From an uncultured Lactobacillus sp. (lineage in GTDB: Bacteria > Bacillota > Bacilli > Lactobacillales > Lactobacillaceae): a stretch of 64,000 bases of DNA. The number at the start of each line of letters is the position of its first letter. The first letter of the stretch is position 1. Shown here piece by piece: positions 1 to 8,389 of this stretch. The notes under the pieces were generated by a model. The model was not told the origin of the DNA. It ran no database searches and saw only the letters and a list, made by a program, of their open reading frames with translations. The position numbers and the translations under genes are program-made. The stretch spans positions 1 to 64,000 of the forward strand of contig CALFSK010000020.1 of NCBI GenBank assembly GCA_937916845.1, written 5' to 3'.

Positions 1-15
1 TCATATCATGATTAC

Positions 16-52
16 GAGGGTAGAGCGAAGCGGCACCCTCAGATAGTTTTTT
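16..52 (+). terminator. possible terminator of a gene left of the window
   Basis: GAGGGT at 16-21 pairs with ACCCTC at 35-40, followed after six bases by a run of T at 47-52. The gap between stem and T run makes it a weak terminator. The gene it would serve is outside the window. Confidence 0.3.
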
Positions 53-85
53 ATATTAAAAAATCATTTCTAACTTCAAATGGCA

Positions 86-121
86 ATAAAAAAGTCACCA
101 GACATTAATCGGTCTAGTGAC
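86..121 (-). terminator. rho-independent terminator of the small minus-strand unit
   Basis: On the minus strand GTCAC (117-121) pairs with GTGAC (94-98), with a further GAC/GTC pairing inside, followed by six U residues. It closes the short transcript that starts near 219. Confidence 0.65.
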
Positions 122-219
122 ACCGAATCGTTTTTACTCCATGACCATGCCTAATCCTTTGACCCCGTTCTGCCCACTCGGCTGAGTGGTGTAATTGCTA
201 ACCCCCATTAGCTTTTACA
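93..219 (-). ncRNA. candidate small RNA, about 125 nt
   Basis: This span is what the promoter at 226-253 and the terminator at 86-121 would define as a transcript. It carries the 24-codon ORF and a GC-rich internal palindrome (CCACTCAGCCGAGTGG). I cannot match it to a named RNA family. Confidence 0.45.
134..208 (-). CDS. small ORF, 24 aa, unknown
   Basis: An ATG at 208 opens a 24-codon frame that begins MGVSNYTT and ends in GMVME before a TAA at 134. It lies wholly between a strong minus-strand promoter (226-253) and a terminator (86-121). I see no convincing Shine-Dalgarno sequence, and the peptide has no hydrophobic segment, so it does not resemble Fst-type or holin-like toxins. It could be a peptide, or the RNA itself may be the product. 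Confidence 0.35.
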   Translation of the reverse strand: MGVSNYTTQPSGQNGVKGLGMVME

Positions 220-225
220 ACTATC

Positions 226-253
226 ATTATAAATGATTGACATTAATAGTCAA
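226..253 (-). promoter_or_regulatory. sigma-A promoter of the small minus-strand unit
   Basis: On the minus strand, -35 TTGACT (248-253) and a perfect -10 TATAAT (226-231) are separated by 16 bases. It points away from the GntR gene. Confidence 0.65.
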
Positions 254-345
254 TATTTATTCGAATATATTTATAAAAGTAATGTCAATTAATTTCTAAG
301 CCGAATTAATGCTCATTTCAAATTGGTCTAAAGCTTATTAGGACG

Positions 346-382
346 GAAAAAACCACCAATAACGTTTTCGTCATTGGTGGTT
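346..382 (-). terminator. terminator of the GntR gene
   Basis: ACCACCAAT on the minus strand pairs with ATTGGTGGT around a short AACG-type loop and runs straight into six U residues. It starts 17 bases after the GntR stop codon. Confidence 0.85.
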
Positions 383-398
383 GATCGGTTGGTAAGGT

Positions 399-1121
399 TT
401 AGTTACGAATTAATTGGTTGAAGTTAAACTCATTAGGAATGAAGTGTGATTCGGTGTATTCGAATTGGCGACCATCGTCATTAAAGGAAATGCTGATCAT
501 GTTGCCAACGCAGTTATTTTGCCCTAAATCCAAATGTTCGGTATCGAGTTCGCTGGCAGAGTCGACCCGTAACATCCGTTTGACGACTGCAATCTTGATC
601 TTAAGGTCCTTTTTCAGGTAGTGATAAATCGATTTTTTCGCAATTGCAGGTGTAATTCCCGGTGTTAACTGGGCGTTAAAGTAGTTGATATCAATAACGG
701 CCCGGGTACCGTTGATGAGGCGCAAACGTTGAATCGCATAGACGGGAATGCCGACTTCGAAGGCCGTCTTAGCGCTCAATTCTGAATCGACCATGACCTG
801 CTTAAAGCTAACCACGTCAGTTTCGTACGTAAGCGCCCGACCGCTGTTCAATTGTTTGACCCCGTTTGTGTCGCCAAGGTCGAGGTTGAACTTTTGTGTC
901 TGCGGGGAGTGTTCTAGTAGTACGACCCCACGGCCCTTAACACTGTAAACGAGGCCCTCTGCGGCCAGCTTTTTGATTGCTTTACGCACCGCGTAGCGAC
1001 TACCGTTAAATTCTTGAATTAAGTCGTCTTCAATTGGTAAGCGCATCTTGATACTGTATTGTCCGGCCAAGATACGTTTTTTCAAAGTTTGATAGATGGT
1101 TTCAAACGTTACTTTTTCCAT
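399..1121 (-). CDS. GntR/HutC-family transcriptional regulator (UTRA domain)
   Basis: This 240-aa protein has an N-terminal winged helix (about residues 5-70, with the GntR pattern IEDDLIQEFNGSRYAVRKAI and LAAEGLVYSVKGRG). The C-terminal two thirds fit a UTRA ligand-binding domain. HutC-type regulators usually repress a neighbouring sugar or metabolite gene and are released by a small phosphorylated effector; the effector is not evident here. The ATG start is preceded by GAGGGTG six bases upstream. It is transcribed divergently from an esterase at 1292, which is the most likely target. The intergenic region holds repeated CGAATAAA motifs that could be its operator. Confidence 0.85.
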   Translation of the reverse strand: MEKVTFETIYQTLKKRILAGQYSIKMRLPIEDDLIQEFNGSRYAVRKAIKKLAAEGLVYSVKGRGVVLLEHSPQTQKFNLDLGDTNGVKQLNSGRALTYETDVVSFKQVMVDSELSAKTAFEVGIPVYAIQRLRLINGTRAVIDINYFNAQLTPGITPAIAKKSIYHYLKKDLKIKIAVVKRMLRVDSASELDTEHLDLGQNNCVGNMISISFNDDGRQFEYTESHFIPNEFNFNQLIRN

Positions 1122-1190
1122 GTTGTCACCCTCATAAGCGTTGTTGTTTGTCTACATTATAACAAATTATTGGTCCTGTTTAATAAATAA

Positions 1191-1252
1191 ACGAATAAAT
1201 CTTCAAATTTGTTCGAATAAAATTGACAGTGGTTAAACGCTTTCTTTATAAT
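1191..1252 (+). promoter_or_regulatory. promoter of the esterase gene with possible GntR operator
   Basis: -35 TTGACA (1223-1228) and -10 TATAAT (1247-1252) are 18 bases apart. Just upstream CGAATAAA occurs twice (about 1191 and 1214), the second inside TTCGAATAA. Use of these repeats by the divergent GntR protein is inferred. Confidence 0.6.
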
Positions 1253-1291
1253 GGAGCTAGTAATTAATTCGATGAAAATATGGGGGATAAA

Positions 1292-2128
1292 ATGATGCAA
1301 GTAGAACACCAAACATTAAGTGCAAACCAGCACCCGTTTCAGGTGACCGCATACTGGCTTGATCAAATCTCAGATTTTGAAGAGAACGTGGACTATCCAG
1401 TCATGATCATTTGTCCGGGAGGTGGCTTTACTTACCATTCGGGGCGGGAAGAAACACCGATTGCAACGCGGTTCAACGCGGAAGGCATGCACACGATCGT
1501 GCTAAATTATCAGTTAGAAACCACTGAGGGGGAGTCGGTGTATCCGTGGGCGCTACAACAAGTTGCACAGACCATTGCGTGGGTCACAGCCCATGCGCAG
1601 GAACGGCACGTCGCAACTGATCGAGTCTTTTTGACGGGCTTTTCTGCGGGGGGACACGTCGTTGCGTTATATAACGCGGTCGCAACTGATCCTGAATTGT
1701 GTCAACAATACGGCCTGAACGAGTACGCTGGGGAACACGCCGCCGTTATTTTAGGTTATCCAGTCATTGATTTAAATGCGGGTTTTCCAACTAATGACGC
1801 TGATAAAAAACTAGTGACCGTGGATGAACAGTTGTGGTCCGCACAAAAATTGGTTTCCAAGGCGACTAAACCAGCGTTTGTTTGGCAAACGGCGACCGAT
1901 GAATTAGTGCCAGCACGAAACTCAATGTTATACGTTCAAGCACTGATGGAAAATGAGGTTGACGTGGAGTACCATCTCTTCGGCAGTGGTATTCACGGCT
2001 TAGCGCTGGCCAATCACGTGACTGAGAAGCCGACTAAATCCAAGTATTTAAATAAGGCAGCGAGCCAGTGGGTCAACTTAGCAACGCAGTGGTTGCAACA
2101 AGAAGGACTACTGGACGGCCAATTTTAA
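1292..2128 (+). CDS. alpha/beta hydrolase, esterase/acetyl-hydrolase type
   Basis: This 278-aa cytoplasmic protein has the layout of the acetyl-esterase/lipase (BD-FAE-like) group. CPGGGFTYHSGREE near the N terminus is the oxyanion-hole strand, GFSAGG carries the nucleophile serine, TDELVPARNS the acid, and GIHGLAL the catalytic histidine. I place the start at 1292, not at the upstream in-frame ATG at 1280, because GGGGGAT sits at the right distance from 1292. It has its own promoter, faces away from the GntR gene and ends in a strong terminator. The substrate is unknown; a small acylated sugar or phenolic ester is a reasonable guess. Confidence 0.8.
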   Translation: MMQVEHQTLSANQHPFQVTAYWLDQISDFEENVDYPVMIICPGGGFTYHSGREETPIATRFNAEGMHTIVLNYQLETTEGESVYPWALQQVAQTIAWVTAHAQERHVATDRVFLTGFSAGGHVVALYNAVATDPELCQQYGLNEYAGEHAAVILGYPVIDLNAGFPTNDADKKLVTVDEQLWSAQKLVSKATKPAFVWQTATDELVPARNSMLYVQALMENEVDVEYHLFGSGIHGLALANHVTEKPTKSKYLNKAASQWVNLATQWLQQEGLLDGQF

Positions 2129-2144
2129 AGATACAAAAGTTATG

Positions 2145-2200
2145 ACAGCACCGCTGTTAGACCTGATTACAGGTTTAGCGAGCGGTGCTGTTATTTGTTT
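2145..2200 (+). terminator. terminator after the esterase
   Basis: ACAGCACCGCT pairs perfectly with AGCGGTGCTGT, with an inner ACCTG/CAGGT hairpin, followed by a T-rich tail. Confidence 0.85.
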
Positions 2201-2283
2201 TGAATAAAATTTACCTATGACGTGGCGCAAAATTCTGCGGTATAATTTTAGGTACGAATAATCAATAGAGGAAGCGATTTATT

Positions 2284-3573
2284 ATGGCGACCAACCAGCA
2301 CTTAGTCATCATTTCATTGGATGCACTTGGATTCCGAGATTTACGTGAACATCAGGCGGAATTACCGGTGTTGAATCAGTTGATGACGGGGGGCGCTTGG
2401 GTCAAGTCCGTGACAGGAATTTATCCGACCCTGACTTACCCGTCACATACGACCATCATCACTGGTCAGTACCCGAACGTGCACGGAATTGTGAATAATA
2501 CCAAGATTCAACCCAAGCGACGTTCGCCTGATTGGTATTGGTACCAAAAAGATGTGAAAGTGCCGACGCTTTACGATTTGGCACGGCAACAAAAAATGAC
2601 GACGGCTGCCTTTTTATGGCCCGTTACCGCGGGAAGTAAGATTACATATAATTTAGCCGAAATTTTTCCAAACCGAATATGGACGAACCAAGTACTCGTC
2701 TCAATTAAAGCTAGTTCACCGTTATTCCTATTAGAGATGAATCATAAGTACGGGCATCTTCGTCGGGGAATCAAGCAGCCCCAGCTGGATGATTTTATCA
2801 CGGCATGTGCGGTCGATACGTTGACTAACAAACGTCCTAATTTGACGATGCTTCATTTAGTTGACATGGATAGTATGCGGCACCGCTATGGCGTGCGCTC
2901 TAAAGAAGCGATGCAAGCTTTATACCGGTTAGACCGGCACGTTGGGCAAGTCATTGACGCAACCAAAGCGGCGGGCACCTTTGACGATACGAACTTTGTG
3001 ATTTTGGGAGACCATTATCAAATTAACGTTGACCATATGATTCATCTCAACACGTTGTTTGCACAGCGTGGGTGGTTGACGCCCCGGCAAGACCAAACGT
3101 TCGAAGATGATTGGCAAGTCATGGCTAAGACGGCCGATGGGTCAACGTATATTTACACGCGCAACTTCAGTGAACTTGATGCGTTAAAGAAACTTATCAG
3201 CTCAGTGGAAGGCGTCGAAACCGTGATTGATGGGCAAGCCGCAGCCAAACGTGGGGCGGACCCTGCGTGTGCGTTAATGGTTGAAGCTAAGGAAGGCTAT
3301 TACTTTACCGATGAAAGTCGGCGGCCATTAGTCGTTGAACCCGTTCACCCGGCGACGTTAGGCCAACCGGATCGGTACCACGGTGTTCACGGGTACGATC
3401 CAACCAAGCCAGATTATCAAACCACGTTACTCTTTAATGGGCCAGCGGTTAAAGCGGGCGTTACGATTGAAAAGGCTAACTTAGTTGACGAAGCACCAAC
3501 CTTTGCCCGGCTACTCGGTCTGCATTTTAACGGTCCGATGCCCGGACACAGTTTAGATGGCATATTTAGTTAA
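2284..3573 (+). CDS. type I phosphodiesterase/nucleotide pyrophosphatase family protein
   Basis: This 429-aa protein belongs to the alkaline phosphatase superfamily, NPP branch. The first metal-binding aspartate is in ISLDALGF, the catalytic threonine in YPTLTYPSHTT, and further metal ligands in HLVDMDSMRHRYG, GDHYQ and YHGVHGYDP. NPP enzymes hydrolyse phosphodiester or pyrophosphate bonds of nucleotides or lipid head groups; no signal peptide is seen, so it should act in the cytoplasm. GAGGAAG precedes the ATG by ten bases. A transporter follows 12 bases downstream, so the two probably form an operon and may share a substrate. Confidence 0.85.
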   Translation: MATNQHLVIISLDALGFRDLREHQAELPVLNQLMTGGAWVKSVTGIYPTLTYPSHTTIITGQYPNVHGIVNNTKIQPKRRSPDWYWYQKDVKVPTLYDLARQQKMTTAAFLWPVTAGSKITYNLAEIFPNRIWTNQVLVSIKASSPLFLLEMNHKYGHLRRGIKQPQLDDFITACAVDTLTNKRPNLTMLHLVDMDSMRHRYGVRSKEAMQALYRLDRHVGQVIDATKAAGTFDDTNFVILGDHYQINVDHMIHLNTLFAQRGWLTPRQDQTFEDDWQVMAKTADGSTYIYTRNFSELDALKKLISSVEGVETVIDGQAAAKRGADPACALMVEAKEGYYFTDESRRPLVVEPVHPATLGQPDRYHGVHGYDPTKPDYQTTLLFNGPAVKAGVTIEKANLVDEAPTFARLLGLHFNGPMPGHSLDGIFS

Positions 3574-3584
3574 GGGGAACTTGA

Positions 3585-4835
3585 ATGAAATTTAATAAGC
3601 AACAGTGGGGTTGGATCTTTTATGATTGGGCCAACTCTGGTTATGGCATCATTGTGACGACCGCCGTTTTACCGGTTTATTTTAAGGCGGTTGCGCAAGC
3701 CAGTGGGGTTACCCCTGCTAATGCAACGGCGTACTGGGGCTACGCGAATAGTATTGGGACATTACTCGTTTCAATCTTAGCGCCAGTCCTAGGGGCGCTC
3801 GCGGATTATCCGAATGCTAAAAAGCGGATGCTGAATATCTTTTCGATGGTCGGGATGTTAATGACCTTAGGATTAAGCGTTGCGCCGCCCAGTGCGTGGA
3901 AATGGTTACTCGGCATCTATATCTTATCGATTATCGGTTACTCCGGGGGAAACTTATTCTACGACAGTTTCTTAACGGACGTCGCCCCGGATAACCAAAT
4001 GGATCGGTTATCTTCATATGGTTACGGCTTTGGCTACTTAGGCGGGGTGCTAGCCTTCATCCTATTCTTAGTCTTACAATTAACCAGCGGCTTTGGGCTA
4101 TTATCAAGTTACGGGGTCGCACGTTGGAGTTTTGTACTTGCAGCGGTTTGGTGGATTATTTTCTACATTCCGTTGTTGAAAAATGTTCATCAGAAGTACG
4201 CCTTAGCACCGAATGCCCATCCGGTTCGCGCCAGTTTCCAGCGGGTGTGGACGACGTTGAAGCACATTCGTAATTACCGGGCAGCGGCCTGGTTCTTAGT
4301 GGCTTACTTCTTCTATATTGACGGTGTCGATACGATTTTTACCATGGCCACCTCCATTGGTATGGACATGGGAATCACGACCACGACGTTAATGTTGGTG
4401 TTGTTAGTCGTTCAGCTAGTTGCCTTCCCGTTCTCGTTGCTATACGGTTGGTTGGCTAGCAAGACTTCAACGCGAACTGGAATTTTGTTAGGCATTTTGA
4501 TTTACCTGGGGATTTGCCTTTACGCCCTGCATTTACAGTCAGTGACGGATTTCTGGGTACTCGCCGTGTTAGTGGGAACAAGCCAGGGTGGCATTCAAGC
4601 CTTGAGTCGGTCGTACTTTGGTCGGTTAATTCCTAAAAAGAGTGGGAGCGAGTTCTTTGGCTTCTATAATATTTTAGGCAAGTTTTCAGCCGTCATGGGA
4701 CCGGTCCTTGTAGGAATCGTGACCCAGATGACGGGTAAATCAACAATTGGTGCCGCCTCATTAAGTATCCTATTCTTAATTGGGCTCGTTATTTTCCTAG
4801 CGTTGCCACACCTGAATCAAACTAAATCAGTTTAA
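3585..4835 (+). CDS. MFS transporter, UMF1 (Atg22-like) family
   Basis: This 416-aa protein has about twelve hydrophobic segments and starts with the typical WIFYDWANSGYG of the UMF1/BtlA group, with GGNLFYDSFLTDVA and SQGGIQALSRSYFG as further family marks. Known members are effluxers, including amino-acid exporters of the fungal vacuole, but bacterial substrates are mostly unknown. It overlaps the upstream phosphodiesterase unit closely: the ribosome binding site AAGGGGA begins at that gene's stop codon. Coupled expression is therefore likely. Confidence 0.85.
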   Translation: MKFNKQQWGWIFYDWANSGYGIIVTTAVLPVYFKAVAQASGVTPANATAYWGYANSIGTLLVSILAPVLGALADYPNAKKRMLNIFSMVGMLMTLGLSVAPPSAWKWLLGIYILSIIGYSGGNLFYDSFLTDVAPDNQMDRLSSYGYGFGYLGGVLAFILFLVLQLTSGFGLLSSYGVARWSFVLAAVWWIIFYIPLLKNVHQKYALAPNAHPVRASFQRVWTTLKHIRNYRAAAWFLVAYFFYIDGVDTIFTMATSIGMDMGITTTTLMLVLLVVQLVAFPFSLLYGWLASKTSTRTGILLGILIYLGICLYALHLQSVTDFWVLAVLVGTSQGGIQALSRSYFGRLIPKKSGSEFFGFYNILGKFSAVMGPVLVGIVTQMTGKSTIGAASLSILFLIGLVIFLALPHLNQTKSV

Positions 4836-4839
4836 GATA

Positions 4840-4884
4840 AAGCACTTTTTAGAAATGCAAAAAATTTCTGAGAAGTGTTTTTTG
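4840..4884 (+). terminator. terminator after the MFS gene
   Basis: AGCACTTTTTAGAAAT pairs with ATTTCTGAGAAGTGTT around an A-rich loop and runs into T residues. Confidence 0.8.
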
Positions 4885-4905
4885 TTTAACCTATAACTAA
4901 TTTTT

Positions 4906-5082
4906 CCGGTTGCCACTGATGACATGCGGTCGTGGGACCGGGTCTAGCCTGAGGAGCGGTCTAGCCCCTCGCCCGGAATAATTGCAAAAAACGCAATTGT
5001 CCCGGACCGTCCGAGGCCTAAGACCGGAAAATCACCGGTCAAAGGCCATCTTCACGACCGATATCATCAGTGACAACCTCTG
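4906..5082 (+). repeat. family A palindromic repeat, copy A1
   Basis: The left arm at 4908-4934 pairs with the right arm at 5053-5078 (GGTTG...CGGTCGTG against CACGACCG...CAACC). Inside are a CGGG/CCCG arm, ATTGC/GCAAT around AAAAAAC, GGCCT/AGGCC and GACCGG/CCGGTC stems. It follows the MFS terminator by about 20 bases and is followed by a family B copy. Confidence 0.85.
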
Positions 5083-5117
5083 ATTATCCGACAGTAATAA
5101 CGGTAGCACAGATGGTC

Positions 5118-5293
5118 TTAGCGAAGTCGGGTAGGTTGGTGTGCTGTGTCGGTAAGATTGGCGGATGGGGTTTACGCCAATCTTGCGGGGCGATTCAAAG
5201 ACGTGGGTTGTCGGCTTTGAATCGAGGTCCCAGACCGATCCGTGGCTGGGACCATCCCTCATAGCTACACCAACCTACCCGACGGAGCGATTA
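5118..5293 (+). repeat. family B palindromic repeat, copy B1
   Basis: Terminal arms GTCGGGTAGGTTGGTGT and ACACCAACCTACCCGAC are perfectly complementary. Inside are three hairpins: AAGATTGGCG/CGCCAATCTT (5154-5184), GATTCAAAG/CTTTGAATC (5192-5223) and GGTCCCAG/CTGGGACC (5226-5253). The shape is a cloverleaf with long arms. Short ORFs in both directions across it are by-products of the symmetry. Confidence 0.85.
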
Positions 5294-5468
5294 GATTGAA
5301 AATAACGATTGCTGCTATTACGGCTTTGACGACAATTTCTGACCTGGCAATTTTTAAAAGAAGATGCTATTGTGAATAAATTGCCCTGAAGATGTGCTTA
5401 TTTTTTTGAAAATGAAGAGCTGAATGTATAATGAAAATGATATTTAGGAAAGTGAGTGGGGGAGCGTC

Positions 5469-6317
5469 ATGAAGAAACGGTTTGGATGGTTAGGAATCAT
5501 TATTGGCATCGTCTTATTATTAGGTGGTTGTCAGGCACGGGTGACGACTAAAAAGAAAGTTAGTCATGTTAACGGTGCGTATGTGCCAACGCTTTTTTTC
5601 CATGGTTATGGGAGCAGTATTAACGCGGAAACGCACATGGCCAATGCGGCGGTTCGTGCGGGTGTCACGCGGACGGTCATTCAAGCAGTCGTTGCGGACG
5701 ATGGTCAGGTACAGTTAAAAGGGACGTTTAAACCGGGAAATGTCCACCCGATTGTCGAGGTCGGGTTTACGAATAATCAAAATACGAATTACCGGCAATC
5801 AGGCCAGTGGGTCAAAAACGTCGTGACGGCTTTACAACGGCGCTACCATATCAAATCGATCAACGTTGTCGGTCACTCGATGGGCAATATGGCCATCGCG
5901 TACTACATACTACAATATGGCCAGGATAAGGATTTACCGCCAGTTAAAAAACAGGTCGATATCGCGGGGCATTTTAACGGTATTTTAGGGATGGATGACA
6001 AGCCTAATCAGGTGACCTTCAAGCAAAACGGGCAACCAACTAAGATGAATCGTAGCTATCGCCAGTTATTAAAGTTACGTCAGCGATATCCCAAGGGGCA
6101 GATCGATGTCCTTAATATTTATGGCGATAAGGACGACGGTACCCATTCGGATGGACGGGTGAGCAACGCTTCCTCACAATCACTGCGTTACTTAGTAGCG
6201 GTGCGGGCAAAATCGTACCGCGAAAAGCGGATTCTCGGTGCCAACGCGCAACACAGTAAGTTGCACGAAAACGCCCAAGTTGATCAGGCGTTGATCAAGT
6301 TTATTTGGAATAAGTAA
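5469..6317 (+). CDS. DUF915-type alpha/beta hydrolase, predicted lipoprotein
   Basis: The 282-aa product begins with a lipoprotein signal (hydrophobic stretch to about residue 18, lipobox LLGGC), so it should be anchored outside the membrane. The fold is alpha/beta hydrolase: LFFHGYGSS forms the oxyanion region and GHSMGN carries the nucleophile. GDKDDGTHSDG and a late histidine probably complete the triad. This matches the DUF915 group of Lactobacillales cell-surface hydrolases; the substrate is not known. GGGGGAG lies eight bases before the ATG and a TATAAT at 5427 provides the -10. Confidence 0.8.
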   Translation: MKKRFGWLGIIIGIVLLLGGCQARVTTKKKVSHVNGAYVPTLFFHGYGSSINAETHMANAAVRAGVTRTVIQAVVADDGQVQLKGTFKPGNVHPIVEVGFTNNQNTNYRQSGQWVKNVVTALQRRYHIKSINVVGHSMGNMAIAYYILQYGQDKDLPPVKKQVDIAGHFNGILGMDDKPNQVTFKQNGQPTKMNRSYRQLLKLRQRYPKGQIDVLNIYGDKDDGTHSDGRVSNASSQSLRYLVAVRAKSYREKRILGANAQHSKLHENAQVDQALIKFIWNK

Positions 6318-6404
6318 GTTAGATATAGCAGACCCAGATTCCCGCCTCAATCAGCGGTATGGTAAACTTATAACTAACTAAAGAGAAGTTGGGGGAATGA
6401 AGCC

Positions 6405-8237
6405 ATGCGGACAAGAAAACGGTTTAGCGGCGAATTGCTGATGATGAGCGTCGTCGTATTAGTGAGCTGGTTCGTTCTTGCGTTGAATGTCCATGCGGAT
6501 TATCGAATTGATAATTATCACGTGAAGGTGGACGTGCAAACGGATGGTAGCGCTCAGGTGACGCAGACGATGCGCTATGATTTTGATGACGACTACCATG
6601 GCGTGTTTAACGTTCAAGACTTGCGTGGCATTCAAGGCGCTAAGTTAGAAAAAGTCACGACGCGCCTGAACGGTGGTTCTTTGCAGACAGCGCGTAAAAG
6701 CGATGCGGCCACTAATAACACTTATCAATTGACCCAAAATGCTGAACAGATGCGCGTTAAACTTTATCAGCAGGCTCATAATAATGATAAGTTACAGGTA
6801 CGCTATCAGTACCGACTTTACGGCGTGGTGACCAATTATGCGGATACCGCGGAATTGAATTGGCGCGTCATCGGTAGTGGTTGGGACGTGGCGTTACACG
6901 GCGTGAAAGTCACGATTCAATTGCCCGCTAAGGACGTGAAAAAACTGCAAGCCTGGACGCATGGCCCGTTGAGTGGGCACACCACGGTGGATCGTAAGCT
7001 GGGGCGGGTCACCATGACGGTTGACCGGAACCCCGCCAAGCAGTTTGTTGAAAGTCATTTAGTATTTCCAACCAGCGTAACGGCCGCTAATCAGAAGACG
7101 AGTTCGAAAAAGCGGCTGGCCGCGGTGCAAAAACAAGAAGCACAACTGGCTAAACAAGCCAATCAAAAGCGGAAACGGGCGCGTTTACTCAATCAACTGG
7201 TTGTTGGGCTGGCCGGATTAGTCTGGTTAGTCCTGGTAGTTAGCTACATCTGGTGGTTTCATCGCCATCCAGCCAACCGTCACCAACAACCGATTCCCAT
7301 CAACCATTCGTTTGACGTTCCCGAAGTAGCCCCCGCAGTTGCACAGTCGTTACTAGCGAACAAGTCGCCAGATACGACGGGACTGACTGGGGAAATCTTG
7401 CAGGCAGCGGCGGATCATGAATTGCAAATCACGACGGAAACTGGGCGCCGTAAACCAATCGTTGTGTTGACGAAATTAAAGCCAATTAGTAACAGCTTTT
7501 TAGCGCAGTGTTTTACGACGGTAGCTCCCGATGGCGTTTTAAGCTTAAGCGCATTAAAAGCCTACGGTGATCGTGATAAAAAGGGTCGGATGAGAAGTTG
7601 GTTTGGCAACTGGCAACTAGAAGTTGATGAGGCAGTCGCGCCGTTTCAGGATGAAGCTAACTACAACATTCGTAAGCAATCCTTGAGTAGTGCGATTATC
7701 GTGACCATTGCGGGGGTGATTGCTAGTGGACTCGGTTTCTTTATTAGTCCAGTCATTGCAATGATGATGGGCAGTGTTGCGCTCGTGGGTGCGATTGGTT
7801 TCTGGATTGCATGGGCATTACGTCGGCAGCGAGTCGTCTTCAACACCGATGAAGGTTTACAACAGATCAACCAGATTGGTGGGTTACGCCGCATGCTTAA
7901 AGATATTGGCCACTTTAACACGGCGGAAGTGGGCGACCTAATCTTATGGGAACAACTATTACCTTACGCCGCGGCGTTTGGCCTAGCTGACAAGGTCACG
8001 GCCCAATTAGCCGTTGACTTTGGGACGGAAGCCTTAGCCGCGGGATTAATCATTTACTACCCACTGTTTTACGGGAACAACGGGGCTAACTTTGATTTCT
8101 CTGATATGATCGATAATAGCTTTAGTGGTGCAATTGGTGCTTCTGACAGTGCCAGTTCACCATCTGGAGACTCCGGTGGTTTCTCCGGCGGTAGTTCTGG
8201 TGGCTTTGGTGGCGGTTCCGGTGGTGGGGCGTTTTAA
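6405..8237 (+). CDS. DUF2207 membrane protein
   Basis: This 610-aa protein has a signal peptide (to about residue 31) and then an extracellular DUF2207 domain (about 33-230) with the typical YRIDNYHVKVDVQTDGSAQVTQ opening. A membrane segment follows near 264-285, then a cytoplasmic domain interrupted by two membrane segments near 425-470. The tail is glycine/serine-rich (GGFSGGSSGGFGGG), a usual ending of this family. DUF2207 proteins are widespread in Firmicutes with no settled function. GGGGGAATG precedes the start; a terminator follows. Confidence 0.85.
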   Translation: MRTRKRFSGELLMMSVVVLVSWFVLALNVHADYRIDNYHVKVDVQTDGSAQVTQTMRYDFDDDYHGVFNVQDLRGIQGAKLEKVTTRLNGGSLQTARKSDAATNNTYQLTQNAEQMRVKLYQQAHNNDKLQVRYQYRLYGVVTNYADTAELNWRVIGSGWDVALHGVKVTIQLPAKDVKKLQAWTHGPLSGHTTVDRKLGRVTMTVDRNPAKQFVESHLVFPTSVTAANQKTSSKKRLAAVQKQEAQLAKQANQKRKRARLLNQLVVGLAGLVWLVLVVSYIWWFHRHPANRHQQPIPINHSFDVPEVAPAVAQSLLANKSPDTTGLTGEILQAAADHELQITTETGRRKPIVVLTKLKPISNSFLAQCFTTVAPDGVLSLSALKAYGDRDKKGRMRSWFGNWQLEVDEAVAPFQDEANYNIRKQSLSSAIIVTIAGVIASGLGFFISPVIAMMMGSVALVGAIGFWIAWALRRQRVVFNTDEGLQQINQIGGLRRMLKDIGHFNTAEVGDLILWEQLLPYAAAFGLADKVTAQLAVDFGTEALAAGLIIYYPLFYGNNGANFDFSDMIDNSFSGAIGASDSASSPSGDSGGFSGGSSGGFGGGSGGGAF

Positions 8238-8268
8238 CCCCGAATCGGTTAATCGGAAATTTGAATTT

Positions 8269-8305
8269 AGAGCTTACGACTTTTTCAGTCGGAGCTCTTT
8301 TTTAA
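8269..8305 (+). terminator. terminator after the DUF2207 gene
   Basis: AGAGCT-GAC pairs with GTC-AGCTCT across a short loop, followed by six T residues. Confidence 0.8.
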
Positions 8306-8389
8306 TTTTTAAAGTGCAGGGGGTTGTACTTACGGACTTTTATCGGTAACCTTAGGTGGTAAGGCTTACATAGAATGGATGATTTATAG

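Noticed and set aside
1229..1246. cre site in the esterase promoter (GGTTAAACGCTTTC)
   Set aside because: Three mismatches to the consensus, including the leading TG; only the glpF site is convincing.
5032..5264. ORFs of 64-76 codons on both strands across the repeats (also near 11001, 21033, 21617, 51652 and 62279)
   Set aside because: They lie entirely inside palindromic A/B repeats, have no ribosome binding sites, and differ between copies in frame; they are by-products of GC-rich symmetric sequence.
4906..5293. A-B element as an insertion sequence or classical MITE
   Set aside because: No transposase, no clear target-site duplication at the borders, and several inner stems changing in a compensated way. 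A non-autonomous mobile origin is not excluded.
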